From: an uncultured Lachnospiraceae bacterium
GTDB lineage: Bacteria > Bacillota > Clostridia > Lachnospirales > Lachnospiraceae
DNA length: 48,040 nt
Direction: 5' to 3'
NCBI GenBank assembly: GCA_947630875.1
Contig: CANRJG010000014.1
Location: 1-48,040 of the forward strand
Part shown: in pieces, positions 9,998 through 17,769 of the stretch
Position numbering within the stretch: position 1 is the first letter of the stretch
Layout of the letters: the number at the start of each line of letters is the position of its first letter
Translations under genes and position numbers: made by a program
The notes under the pieces: model-generated
What the model was told of the DNA's origin: nothing
Database searches by the model: none
The model's input: only the letters and a program-made list of their open reading frames with translations

Positions 9998-10020
9998 GCC
10001 GCAAGTGCTTTGCGGCACTT
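9998..10020 (-). other. Two mutually exclusive hairpins between argC and argJ
   Basis: In the argC-argJ spacer GCCGCAA (9998-10004) pairs with TTGCGGC (10010-10016), while AAGTGC (10003-10008) pairs with GCACTT (10015-10020). The two stems share bases, so only one can form at a time. The argJ ribosome site lies just downstream on the transcript. This may be an RNA-processing or translation-balancing element, or simply a compact palindrome. Confidence 0.4.
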
Positions 10021-10965
10021 CTATTTGCACGTCTGCAGCTGCAGGCCGGTTCTTTCATCAGCGCCCATGACCAGATTCATACACTGAATCGCCGCGCCGG
10101 AAGCGCCCTTGCCCAGATTATCATACCGGGCATGAAGGCTGATGCGCACGTCATTTCCGGATACGCTGATTTCCATATCGTCAAAACCGCTGTAAATGCC
10201 CGCGCTGTAAAATCCGTCTTCATCACAGTTCTCCCGGTACCGGACAATGGGCCCTGCATAAACATCCTGATACAGCTGCCGGATGGCGCAGGCAGGATCC
10301 GCTGCCTGTACCATTTCGGCAAATAACGGCACCATTACCGACATGCCGCTGTAAAATGGCGCCACCACCGGTGCGAAAAACGGCTCCTTCTGCAAACCGG
10401 TAACATGAACCATTTCCCGCAGATGCTTGTGCTGCTGGGTAAGTCCGTACTGCCGCGGCGCGTCATACGCTGCCGGACGGTCCGCTGCCTCATATTCCGC
10501 GATCATTTTCTTTCCGCCGCCGCTGTAGCCCGTCAGGGAAAAACAGGACAGGGGCGTGTCCGCCGCCAGCAGCCCGCTTCGGATCAGCGGCGCAATCAGC
10601 GCAATGAATCCGCTGGCGTGACAACCCGGCACTGCAACGCGCTTTGCAGCGGCGATGCTGCTGCGCTGTCCTTCGCACAGCTCCGGAAAGCCGTAAACCC
10701 AGCCTTCTTTGGTCCTGTGGGCAGTAGAGGCGTCTAAAATCACCGTATCCGTGCCCTCCGCCAGTTCTGCCGCGGTCACCGCCGCCGCATCCGGCAGGCA
10801 TAAAAACGTAATGTCGCTTGCCGCGATGGCCGCTTTTCTGGCCTGTTCGTCCTTTCGTTCTTCCTCGGACAACAGGATCAGGGAGACATCCTCCCTCGTT
10901 TTCAATCGTTCATAAATGCGAAGGCCGGTCGTACCGGCCTTACCATCAATAAATACTTTTTTCAC
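10021..10965 (-). CDS. argC: N-acetyl-gamma-glutamyl-phosphate reductase (short type)
   Basis: This 314-aa NADPH-dependent enzyme reduces N-acetylglutamyl phosphate to the semialdehyde. The N-terminus MKKVFIDGKAGTTGLRIYER and the total length match the shorter ArgC class (type 2) and not the common 345-aa class. The catalytic Cys115 stands in AVPGCHASGF. Translation starts with GTG at 10965, and that GTG overlaps the argH stop (GTGA), with GGGAG about 10 bases upstream. It catalyses the step after ArgB and before ArgD, both in the same operon. Confidence 0.94.
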   Translation of the reverse strand: MKKVFIDGKAGTTGLRIYERLKTREDVSLILLSEEERKDEQARKAAIAASDITFLCLPDAAAVTAAELAEGTDTVILDASTAHRTKEGWVYGFPELCEGQRSSIAAAKRVAVPGCHASGFIALIAPLIRSGLLAADTPLSCFSLTGYSGGGKKMIAEYEAADRPAAYDAPRQYGLTQQHKHLREMVHVTGLQKEPFFAPVVAPFYSGMSVMVPLFAEMVQAADPACAIRQLYQDVYAGPIVRYRENCDEDGFYSAGIYSGFDDMEISVSGNDVRISLHARYDNLGKGASGAAIQCMNLVMGADERTGLQLQTCK

Positions 10966-12338
10966 CCGGATATCCGCTCCCTGACCGCCGCGATCTGCTT
11001 TTTCACGGAGGCGGGAGAGGTTCCTCCTTCCGAAATTCTCTTTTCCATACAGGTTTTCAGGGAAATGGCATCGTAAAGATCTTCTTCAAACAGATCGGAA
11101 TATTTCCGATAATCCGCCAGCGGCAGATCTTCCAGCACCTGACGGGACCGGATGCAGTCCCCCACGATGCCGCCCACCAGCTTGTAGGCGCTGCGGAAGG
11201 AACTGCCCTTTTTTACCAGATAATCCGCCAGATCCGTGGCGTTGATAAAGCCTTCCTTTGCGGCTTTGAGCATATTGTCTTCCTTGACGGACATGGTTTC
11301 GATCATCGGCGCGAAAATGTCCAGACACAATTTCAGGGTGTCCACACTGTCGAAAATCGCTTCTTTGTCCTCCTGCATGTCTTTATTGTAAGCCAACGGC
11401 AGTCCTTTGAGCATGGTCAGCGTGCCCATCAGATTGCCGTAAACTCTGCCCGTTTTGCCCCTGACCAGTTCCGCCATATCGGAATTCTTCTTCTGAGGCA
11501 TAATGCTGGATCCGGTGGTATAGGCATCCGAGAGCTCAATAAACTGAAACTCCCAGCTGGACCACAGAATCAGTTCCTCGGAAAACCGGGACAAATGCAT
11601 CATGCAGACCGCGATGGCACTTAAAAGCTCCACGCAGTAATCCCGATCCGAAACGCCGTCCAGGGAGTTGAGGGCGATCTGATCAAAGCCCAGCTGTTCT
11701 GCCTCCCAGACTCGATCCGTGGGGTAGGTGGTGCCGGCCAGGGCGCAGCAGCCGATGGGGGAAACGTTCATCCGTTTCACCGCGTCCGCGAACCGATCCA
11801 TGTCCCGGACCAGCATCATGGCGTAGGCCATCAGATGGTGCCCGAAATTCACGGGCTGTGCCCGCTGCAGATGGGTGTAACCCGGCATGATGCTGTCCGC
11901 ATAGCGCTCTGCCTGATCGCAGAGGATACCGGTCAGTTTCTTGAGCCGACGGATGATTTCCGCGGCTTCGTCCCGCAGATACATTCGTAAGTCCAGCGTC
12001 ACCTGATCGTTGCGGCTTCGGGCCGTATGCAGCCGTTTCCCGGCTTCTCCGATCCGCTCCGTCAGCACCTTTTCAATAAACATGTGAATGTCTTCACATT
12101 CCATATCGAACTGCAGCCGGCCGCACTCCAGATCTTCTAAAATCCGGCCCAGTTCCGCCGTAATGGCGGCTGTATCCTCCGGCGAAATGATGCCCTGTTT
12201 TCCCAGCATTGCCGCGTGGGCAATGGATCCTTTGATATCCTGCCGGTACATGCGGCAGTCAAAATGAATCGAAGAATTAAAATCATTTGCTTCCTTTGCC
12301 AGTTCCTGTGCAAACCGGCCGGCCCACATTTTTTCCAT
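10962..12338 (-). CDS. argH: Argininosuccinate lyase
   Basis: This 458-aa member of the fumarase/aspartase superfamily splits argininosuccinate into arginine and fumarate, the last pathway step. The superfamily signature GSSIMPQKKN is at 276-285 (catalytic Ser277) and the catalytic His155 is in GYTHLQRAQP. SRNDQVTLD (about 108-116) is the argininosuccinate-specific motif. GGGAG stands 6 bases before the ATG at 12338. It follows argG after 42 bases and overlaps argC by 4 bases. Length and motifs are normal. Confidence 0.96.
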   Translation of the reverse strand: MEKMWAGRFAQELAKEANDFNSSIHFDCRMYRQDIKGSIAHAAMLGKQGIISPEDTAAITAELGRILEDLECGRLQFDMECEDIHMFIEKVLTERIGEAGKRLHTARSRNDQVTLDLRMYLRDEAAEIIRRLKKLTGILCDQAERYADSIMPGYTHLQRAQPVNFGHHLMAYAMMLVRDMDRFADAVKRMNVSPIGCCALAGTTYPTDRVWEAEQLGFDQIALNSLDGVSDRDYCVELLSAIAVCMMHLSRFSEELILWSSWEFQFIELSDAYTTGSSIMPQKKNSDMAELVRGKTGRVYGNLMGTLTMLKGLPLAYNKDMQEDKEAIFDSVDTLKLCLDIFAPMIETMSVKEDNMLKAAKEGFINATDLADYLVKKGSSFRSAYKLVGGIVGDCIRSRQVLEDLPLADYRKYSDLFEEDLYDAISLKTCMEKRISEGGTSPASVKKQIAAVRERISG

Positions 12339-12380
12339 GCCTGCTCCCTCAACCTGTTTGTTTTGCCCTGCTCCTTCGCT

Positions 12381-13607
12381 TTATTTGTTCAGCTTTTCCT
12401 TCACCTGCGCCTGCACCTTGATAGGCAGTCCGTACAGATTGATAAAGCCTGCGGAATCCTTCTGATCATAGCAGTCGTCCTCGCCGAAGGTGGCGATTTC
12501 TTCCGAATACAGCGAATAGTCGCTCCATACGCCTGCTTTGATGATATTGCCTTTGTATAATTTCAGTTTTACCTTACCGGTTACGGTTTCCTGGGTCTTG
12601 TCTACAAATGCCGACAGCGCCTCCCGCAGCGGTGTGAACCACTGGCCGTTGTAAACCAGCTCCGCAAATGTCAGGGCCAGCTCCGCTTTCTTGTGAGCAG
12701 TCATCTTGTCCAGACAAATGGTTTCCAGATATTCATGGGCTTTATAAAGAATGGTTCCGCCCGGTGTCTCATAGACGCCGCGGCATTTCATGCCTACCAG
12801 ACGGTTTTCCACGATATCCAGCAGACCGATGCCGTTCTTGCCGCCCAGTGCATTCAGTTTCAGAATAATATCCTTGGCGGACATCTTTTCTTCATTTAAA
12901 GCCACAGGAACGCCCTGTTCAAAGTCCAGTGTGATATATTCCGGGGTATCGGGGGCTTCCAGCGGCGATACGCCCATTTCCAGAAAGCCTTTCTTTTCAT
13001 ACATGGGCTCGTTGCCGGCATCCTCCAGATCCAGTCCTTCATGGGACAGGTGCCAGAGGTTCTTGTCCTTGGAATAATTGGTCTCCCGGTTAATCTTCAG
13101 CGGAATATGATGTGCTTCCGCATAATCGATTTCTTCTTCTCTGGATTTTAAACTCCACTCTCTCCAGGGCGCAATAATAGGCATATCCGGCGCAAAGGCC
13201 TTGATGGCCAGTTCAAAACGCACCTGATCGTTTCCTTTTCCGGTACAGCCGTGGCAGATGGCATCCGCGCCCTCTGCCTTTGCGATTTCCACCATTCTCT
13301 TTGCAATGGCTGGACGCGCAAAGCTGGTACCCAGCAGATATTCCTCATACATAGCGCCGGCCTTCATGGTAGGAATAATATAGTCATTCACAAAAGTATC
13401 GCTGATATCCTCGATATAAATCCTGGATGCGCCGGTGGCAAGGGCCTTTTCTTCCAGACCTTCCAGCTCGTCCGCCTGTCCTACGTTACCGGAGACCGCG
13501 ATGACTTCACAGTTGTTGTAGTTTTCTTTCAGCCACGGAATGATAATGGATGTATCCAGTCCGCCCGAATATGCAAGCACTACTTTTTTGATGTCTTCTT
13601 TTTTCAT
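12381..13607 (-). CDS. argG: Argininosuccinate synthase
   Basis: This 408-aa enzyme ligates citrulline and aspartate using ATP. The PP-loop SGGLDTS is at residues 14-20. Other family blocks include [15 protein letters not shown] and the C-terminal [13 protein letters not shown]. It is the first gene of the operon, about 50 bases downstream of a strong promoter overlapped by two ARG boxes. The ribosome site before the ATG at 13607 is weak (AAAGG, about 13 bases away) compared with the other genes of the operon. Having the last two pathway enzymes (argG, argH) first and the early steps after them is a noteworthy but not unique order. Confidence 0.97.
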   Translation of the reverse strand: MKKEDIKKVVLAYSGGLDTSIIIPWLKENYNNCEVIAVSGNVGQADELEGLEEKALATGASRIYIEDISDTFVNDYIIPTMKAGAMYEEYLLGTSFARPAIAKRMVEIAKAEGADAICHGCTGKGNDQVRFELAIKAFAPDMPIIAPWREWSLKSREEEIDYAEAHHIPLKINRETNYSKDKNLWHLSHEGLDLEDAGNEPMYEKKGFLEMGVSPLEAPDTPEYITLDFEQGVPVALNEEKMSAKDIILKLNALGGKNGIGLLDIVENRLVGMKCRGVYETPGGTILYKAHEYLETICLDKMTAHKKAELALTFAELVYNGQWFTPLREALSAFVDKTQETVTGKVKLKLYKGNIIKAGVWSDYSLYSEEIATFGEDDCYDQKDSAGFINLYGLPIKVQAQVKEKLNK

Positions 13608-13654
13608 AATTATTTATCTGCCTTTCTTAAATCATTTTCTTTGGGTGTTTTATT

Positions 13655-13689
13655 TGCATAATTATACATATTTGATGCATAATTGTAAA
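13655..13689 (-). promoter_or_regulatory. arg operon promoter covered by two ARG boxes
   Basis: On the minus strand TTTACA (13684-13689), 17 bases and TATAAT (13661-13666) form a near-consensus sigma-A promoter. One ARG box, TGCATAATTATACA as read on the plus strand (13655-13668), fits TGnATwwwwATnCA exactly and covers the -10. A second, weaker one, TGCATAATTGTAAA (13676-13689), covers the -35. Their centres are 21 bp apart, two helical turns, the usual ArgR/AhrC spacing. The inference is arginine-dependent repression of argG-cysE by an ArgR-type protein encoded elsewhere. Confidence 0.85.
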
Positions 13690-13770
13690 GTTTTTATTCA
13701 TAGAAAGCCATCGCTTTTTTTCGGCATCTTTTGTATGAATTGTATAATTTCTTGAAAAATCTACGGTTTA

Positions 13771-13803
13771 GAAAAAATTCGGACTGCTGGAAACAGTCCG
13801 AAT
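13771..13803 (-). terminator. Rho-independent terminator of lysA
   Basis: A perfect 10-bp stem (ATTCGGACTG at 13777-13786 with CAGTCCGAAT at 13794-13803) has a 7-base loop and is followed on the minus strand by a run of T. It lies 32 bases after the lysA stop and upstream of the arg promoter, so it separates the two operons. Confidence 0.9.
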
Positions 13804-13827
13804 CATTATTCATATTTTTCTGTATAA

Positions 13828-13841
13828 TGCATAATTACACA
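13828..13841. promoter_or_regulatory. Possible third, distal ARG box at the lysA stop
   Basis: TGCATAATTACACA differs from the ARG box pattern TGnATwwwwATnCA at one position. It overlaps the lysA stop codon, about 152 bp from the promoter-proximal boxes. Distal operators are known for AhrC in Bacillus. A chance match in AT-rich DNA is possible. Confidence 0.35.
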
Positions 13842-15133
13842 TCATACCTGACCATGTCTTCAATGGTTTCTCTGCGTACCGCCAGATAATCCTGCCCGCC
13901 TTTGAGCATCACGATGGGCGGTTTCGGCAGCCGGTTGTAATGGGAAGCCATGGCATAATTGTAGGCGCCGGTAGTCAGTACCGCCACGGTATCTCCCCGC
14001 TGAATACTTTCGGGCATCCGTACATTTTTCTGGATAATGTCCCCGCTCTCACAGCAGCGGCCGACGACGTCGCAAAGAAAGGTCTTTGCTTCCCGCATCT
14101 TGTTGGCGGCTTCTACCGTATACTCGGAACCGTAAAGGGCAAATCTCGGGTTGTCCGTCATGCCGCCGTCAATGGAAACATAGTTCTTATACCCGGTAAT
14201 CCGTTTCACCGTCCCTGCCGTATACAGCGTCATACCGGCGTCTGCCACAATGCTTCTGCCCGGCTCCATCAGGATATCCGGCACGGCAATTCCCAGGCTT
14301 TCGCACTCTGCCTTGATGCAGGCGGCCACCTCTTTGATATTTTCAGCAATATCAATCACAGGGTGGCTTTCCACATAACGCACGCCGTATCCGCCGCCCA
14401 GATCCAGTTTTTTCGCTACAAAGCCCAGATCTTTTTTGACCTCGGCAATAAACCCGAGCATGATTTTCGAACTGCGGATAAAAGTATCGGAATCAAACAC
14501 CTGAGACCCGATGTGGCAGTGAAAGCCGGATAATTCGATATTCTTCAGCTGCAGTGCATGACGCACCATTTCCTTTGCCTGCCCGGTTTCAATGGCGGTG
14601 CCGAACTTGGAATCCACCTTGCCGGTATTGACCGCTTCATAGGTGTGGGTATCGATGCCCGGGGTCAGACGCAGCAGCAGCTTCTGGGTTAGATGCTTTT
14701 CTCCCGCGATTTCCGCGATCCGCTCCAGTTCTTCCGCATTGTCCACGACAAAATAGCCGATGCCGTTTTCCATGGCATAGGCAATGTCCGCATCCGTTTT
14801 ATTGTTGCTGTGGAAAAATGCCTTTTCCAGAGACACGCCTGCCGCCAGCGCCGTGCAGATTTCTCCGCTGCTGACCACATCCAGTCCCATGCCTTCTTCC
14901 GTCACAATCCGGCAAATCTGCTTGAAGGAAGCAGCCTTGCTGGCATAGCAGGCAAGAGCGCCTTCGCCAAAGTATTTTTGAAACGCCTCCACATAAGTAC
15001 GGCAGTTCTTTCGGATCCTGTCCTCATCCATCAGATACAGCGGCGTCTGATACTTTTCCGCCAGCGCAACGGTATCCATTCCCGCAAACAGCAGATGTCC
15101 TTCTTCGCTGACAGAAATATTTTCGCAAATCAT
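13835..15133 (-). CDS. lysA: Diaminopimelate decarboxylase
   Basis: This 432-aa PLP enzyme (fold type III) decarboxylates meso-DAP to L-lysine. The Schiff-base Lys66 lies in CYASKAASF. The glycine-rich phosphate site GGGYGVRYV, the EPGRSIV block and the other-subunit Cys in RCCESGD are all present, as is the C-terminal GAYNYAMASHYN. AAGGAG lies 8 bases before the ATG at 15133, and dapA ends only 15 bases upstream, so the two form an operon. The residual lysine pathway genes dapB and dapL/dapE are not in the window, but a DapF-like domain is fused to carB 9 kb away. Confidence 0.96.
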   Translation of the reverse strand: MICENISVSEEGHLLFAGMDTVALAEKYQTPLYLMDEDRIRKNCRTYVEAFQKYFGEGALACYASKAASFKQICRIVTEEGMGLDVVSSGEICTALAAGVSLEKAFFHSNNKTDADIAYAMENGIGYFVVDNAEELERIAEIAGEKHLTQKLLLRLTPGIDTHTYEAVNTGKVDSKFGTAIETGQAKEMVRHALQLKNIELSGFHCHIGSQVFDSDTFIRSSKIMLGFIAEVKKDLGFVAKKLDLGGGYGVRYVESHPVIDIAENIKEVAACIKAECESLGIAVPDILMEPGRSIVADAGMTLYTAGTVKRITGYKNYVSIDGGMTDNPRFALYGSEYTVEAANKMREAKTFLCDVVGRCCESGDIIQKNVRMPESIQRGDTVAVLTTGAYNYAMASHYNRLPKPPIVMLKGGQDYLAVRRETIEDMVRYDV

Positions 15134-15148
15134 GTATTTTCTCCTTTG

Positions 15149-16033
15149 TTAAATCAAACCTTCGTTTCTCATCAGTTCAAACAGCACGGTTCTGTGCTCT
15201 TCTTCCATAGGGGTCAGCGGCATTCTGAGATAATCTTCACAGAATCCCATCTTCGCCATGGCCGCTTTCACGGGAATCGGATTAACCTCGGAAAACAGCG
15301 CATGAATCAAAGGCAGCAGCCGCATCTGCAGTTTGAGACTTCCCTCGATATCTTTGTCAAAGAAACGGTGGCAAATCTCGGACGCCTGCTTCGGCATAAG
15401 ATTGGAAAGTACCGAAATCACGCCTTTGCCGCCCAGAGAAAGGATCGGCAATATCTGATCGTCATTTCCCGAATACAGATCCATCTTGCCCTGGATCAGG
15501 GAAGCGGTTTCCGCTACCTGGGAAATATCTCCGCTGGCTTCCTTGATACCTGCGATATTCGGATGCTCCGCCAGTGCGCAGGCGGTTTTCGGCAGAATAT
15601 TGCACCCGGTTCTTGAAGGCACGTTGTACAGAATCACCGGAACGCTGCTGGCGTCCGCAATGGCTTCAAAATTCCGGATCAGACCTTTCTGCGTGCATTT
15701 ATTGTAATAAGGCGTTACGGTCAGTACCGCGTCGGCGCCGACATCGCCTGCAAACTTTGTCAGGCTGATGGCATAGTCCGTATCATTGGATCCTGTACCG
15801 GCAATGACAGGAACCCGGCCGTTTACATGCTTTACAAGGAAACGGATCGCTTCTTTGTGCTCCGCATCGTTGAGCGTCGCGCTTTCTCCCGTTGTACCGC
15901 AAACCACGAGGGCGTCGATTCCCTCCGCGATCTGCCAGTCCGCCAGTCTCGCGAAATTGTCAAAATCGATTCCATCCTGCGTCAATGGAGTAATCAGCGC
16001 TGTTGCAGCTCCCTTAAACACCGTCTTTTTCAT
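15149..16033 (-). CDS. dapA: 4-hydroxy-tetrahydrodipicolinate synthase
   Basis: This 294-aa class I aldolase-fold enzyme condenses pyruvate with aspartate semialdehyde, the committed step to DAP and lysine. The Schiff-base Lys164 is in GIKEASGD, Tyr136 in LYNVPSRTG, and the pyruvate-binding GTTGES is at about 46-51. AGGAGA precedes the ATG at 16033. It is transcribed with lysA from a promoter at about 16124-16152. No lysine riboswitch was recognised in its leader. Confidence 0.96.
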   Translation of the reverse strand: MKKTVFKGAATALITPLTQDGIDFDNFARLADWQIAEGIDALVVCGTTGESATLNDAEHKEAIRFLVKHVNGRVPVIAGTGSNDTDYAISLTKFAGDVGADAVLTVTPYYNKCTQKGLIRNFEAIADASSVPVILYNVPSRTGCNILPKTACALAEHPNIAGIKEASGDISQVAETASLIQGKMDLYSGNDDQILPILSLGGKGVISVLSNLMPKQASEICHRFFDKDIEGSLKLQMRLLPLIHALFSEVNPIPVKAAMAKMGFCEDYLRMPLTPMEEEHRTVLFELMRNEGLI

Positions 16034-16092
16034 GGGTCTCTCCTAATCTGTTTTGCATGTTTTACGAAATTTTATCTTGATTCAAATCATTT

Positions 16093-16110
16093 TATGCCCT
16101 GCAGGGCATA
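16093..16110. promoter_or_regulatory. 18-bp perfect palindrome in the dapA leader
   Basis: TATGCCCTGCAGGGCATA is a perfect inverted repeat with no spacer. It sits just downstream of the predicted dapA -10 and between two divergent genes, so it could be an operator for a dimeric regulator or a leader hairpin. The flanks (TTCAAAT on one side, ATTTGAA on the other) extend the symmetry imperfectly. Confidence 0.5.
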
Positions 16111-16123
16111 CCCAATACATAAA

Positions 16124-16152
16124 ATTTGAACACACTTTAATTCTTTTGTCAA
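16124..16152 (-). promoter_or_regulatory. Predicted dapA-lysA promoter
   Basis: On the minus strand TTGACA (16147-16152, consensus) is followed after 17 bases by TCAAAT (16124-16129, 4 of 6 matches). The start site would fall about 85-90 bases before the dapA ATG, just ahead of the 18-bp palindrome. Confidence 0.6.
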
Positions 16153-16325
16153 GATATTTTCACCAGGATTCCTTCCTTTTTTATGACTGCGCAGGAAATA
16201 TGCGCCATCCGATTTTTTCCAAAAAAATTTCTTTGCTAAAATTTTCAAAATCTGTTAAATTATATATAGAGAGAGCAGATTACCCATTTGTATGATCATG
16301 CTTAATTTTAATGAAAGGAGTCCGT

Positions 16326-16838
16326 ATGTACCAGGTTGGAGAACATGTGCTGTATTGCCTGCACGGAGTCTGCAAAATCAACTCCATAGAAGATGTTCAA
16401 TTCGGAGATGTCAAACAAAACTACTATATCTTAAAGCCTGTTTTTGACAGCGGAGCGACCGTATTTGTTCCCACTGATAAAGAAAAGCTCGTATCGAAGA
16501 TGCTTCCGCTTCTTCCCAGCGAGACAGTTATGGAACTGATCGACGGTCTCCCGAATCAGAAAGGCTACTGGATTGAGTTTGAACCCGACCGTAAAGAGCA
16601 ATACAAACAAATCATCGAAGGCGATGACCGAAAATTACAGCTCAGCATTTTAAAGGGCATCCTTCTTCAGAGAAAGAAACTGCTCTCTTTAAAACGAAAA
16701 ATGCATTCCTCTGATGAAATGTTCCTGAAAAATGTTGAAAAACGAATTTGTGAGGAGTTCTGCTTTGTGCTGGAAAAATCCAAAGACGAACTTTCCTCCA
16801 TCATTCATGATAACCTTGGCTTTTCACTTGCCGAATAG
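16326..16838 (+). CDS. CarD/CdnL-family RNA polymerase-interacting regulator
   Basis: This 170-aa protein begins MYQVGEHVLYCLHGVCKI, the hallmark of the CarD/TRCF RNA-polymerase interaction domain (Tudor-like, residues 1 to about 60), followed by a helical C-terminal part rich in Lys and Glu. Family members bind the RNA polymerase beta subunit and modulate open-complex stability at many promoters. AAAGGAG lies 5 bases before the ATG at 16326. An in-frame ATG at 16311 overlaps that site and is rejected. The gene is divergent from dapA, with a 292-base AT-rich spacer. The regulon cannot be inferred. Confidence 0.85.
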   Translation: MYQVGEHVLYCLHGVCKINSIEDVQFGDVKQNYYILKPVFDSGATVFVPTDKEKLVSKMLPLLPSETVMELIDGLPNQKGYWIEFEPDRKEQYKQIIEGDDRKLQLSILKGILLQRKKLLSLKRKMHSSDEMFLKNVEKRICEEFCFVLEKSKDELSSIIHDNLGFSLAE

Positions 16839-16842
16839 TGGA

Positions 16843-16870
16843 TTGACATCATACTGCACTGTGATAAAAT
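16843..16870 (+). promoter_or_regulatory. Possible promoter of the mrp gene
   Basis: TTGACA (16843-16848), 16 bases, TAAAAT (16865-16870). It lies right after the CarD-like gene and in front of the hairpin at 16871-16898, so transcription would start within or next to that hairpin. Confidence 0.5.
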
Positions 16871-16898
16871 GGGGATCAAAAGAGATCTTTTGGTCCCC
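16871..16898 (+). terminator. Hairpin between the CarD-like gene and mrp, probable terminator
   Basis: GGGGATCAAAAG pairs with CTTTTGGTCCCC (one G-T pair) over a 4-base loop. The following T stretch is short (GTCATTTT), so termination may be inefficient. It could equally be a leader structure of the next gene. Confidence 0.5.
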
Positions 16899-16937
16899 GT
16901 CATTTTATGAAAAGAATCAGATTGGAGAAATGATACG

Positions 16938-17756
16938 ATGAGTGAAACCTGTACCCATAACTGTGATACCTGCAATCAGAAATGTGATGCGGCTGCCCAG
17001 GATCTGAAAGCACCCGCAAACCAGTATTCCCATATCAAAAAAGTGATTGCCGTCGTCAGCGGAAAAGGCGGCGTCGGTAAGTCCCTCGTTACCGCCATGC
17101 TGGCTGTACTCACCCGGCGCAAAGGCCTGAAAACCGCCATTCTGGACGCGGATATCACCGGTCCTTCCATTCCGAAAATGTTCGGGATGCACGACGCCGC
17201 CATGGGCAGTGATCTGGGCATCCTGCCCTCTGTTACAAAGACCGGCATCGAGCTGATGTCCGTCAACCTCCTGCTGGAACACGACACCGATCCGGTAGTC
17301 TGGCGCGGTCCTGTCATCGCTGGCACCGTAACCCAGTTCTGGACCGACGTGATCTGGGGCGACGTCGATCTGATGTTCGCAGACTGCCCGCCCGGTACCG
17401 GCGACGTTCCCCTGACGGTATTTCAGTCACTGCCTGTAGACGGTATTGTAGTGGTCACTTCACCCCAGGATCTGGTTTCCATGATTGTGAGCAAAGCCGT
17501 CAATATGGCAAAACTCATGGATATTCCGGTGCTTGGCATCGTGGAAAACATGTCCTGGTTTGAATGTCCCGACTGCGGCAAAAGACATTCCATTTTCGGC
17601 GAAAGCCATATCGACGCCATTGCCGCGGAACACAAGATCCCCGCTGTGGCGAAAATCCCGATTCTGCCCGGCCTTGCAGGCGAAAGCGATGCGGGCAACT
17701 TCGAGTCCTTCGAAGGCGACTGGCTGGATGATCTGCTGACGCAGCTTACCGCCTGA
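16938..17756 (+). CDS. Mrp/NBP35-family iron-sulfur cluster carrier ATPase
   Basis: This 272-aa P-loop protein of the ParA/MinD group carries the deviant Walker A SGKGGVGKS (41-49). N-terminal cysteines 5, 9, 12 and 16 and the C-terminal pair Cys210/Cys213 (ECPDCG) are the features of NBP35/ApbC scaffolds that hold a bridging 4Fe-4S cluster and deliver it to apo-proteins. GGAG lies 10 bases before the ATG. It converges on the sortase gene, with 13 bases between the stops. Nearby Fe-S clients could include the aconitase-like hydratase, but that is only inference. Confidence 0.9.
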   Translation: MSETCTHNCDTCNQKCDAAAQDLKAPANQYSHIKKVIAVVSGKGGVGKSLVTAMLAVLTRRKGLKTAILDADITGPSIPKMFGMHDAAMGSDLGILPSVTKTGIELMSVNLLLEHDTDPVVWRGPVIAGTVTQFWTDVIWGDVDLMFADCPPGTGDVPLTVFQSLPVDGIVVVTSPQDLVSMIVSKAVNMAKLMDIPVLGIVENMSWFECPDCGKRHSIFGESHIDAIAAEHKIPAVAKIPILPGLAGESDAGNFESFEGDWLDDLLTQLTA

Positions 17757-17769
17757 ACCGCCGGTAGTT

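Noticed and set aside
9984-10058. Earlier start of argJ inside the argC region
   Set aside because: The added 25 residues are Arg/Cys-rich and unlike the family, whereas the ATG at 9983 has GGAG at proper distance.
16034-16160. Lysine riboswitch in the dapA leader
   Set aside because: None of the conserved L-box segments could be found; only the 18-bp palindrome is present.
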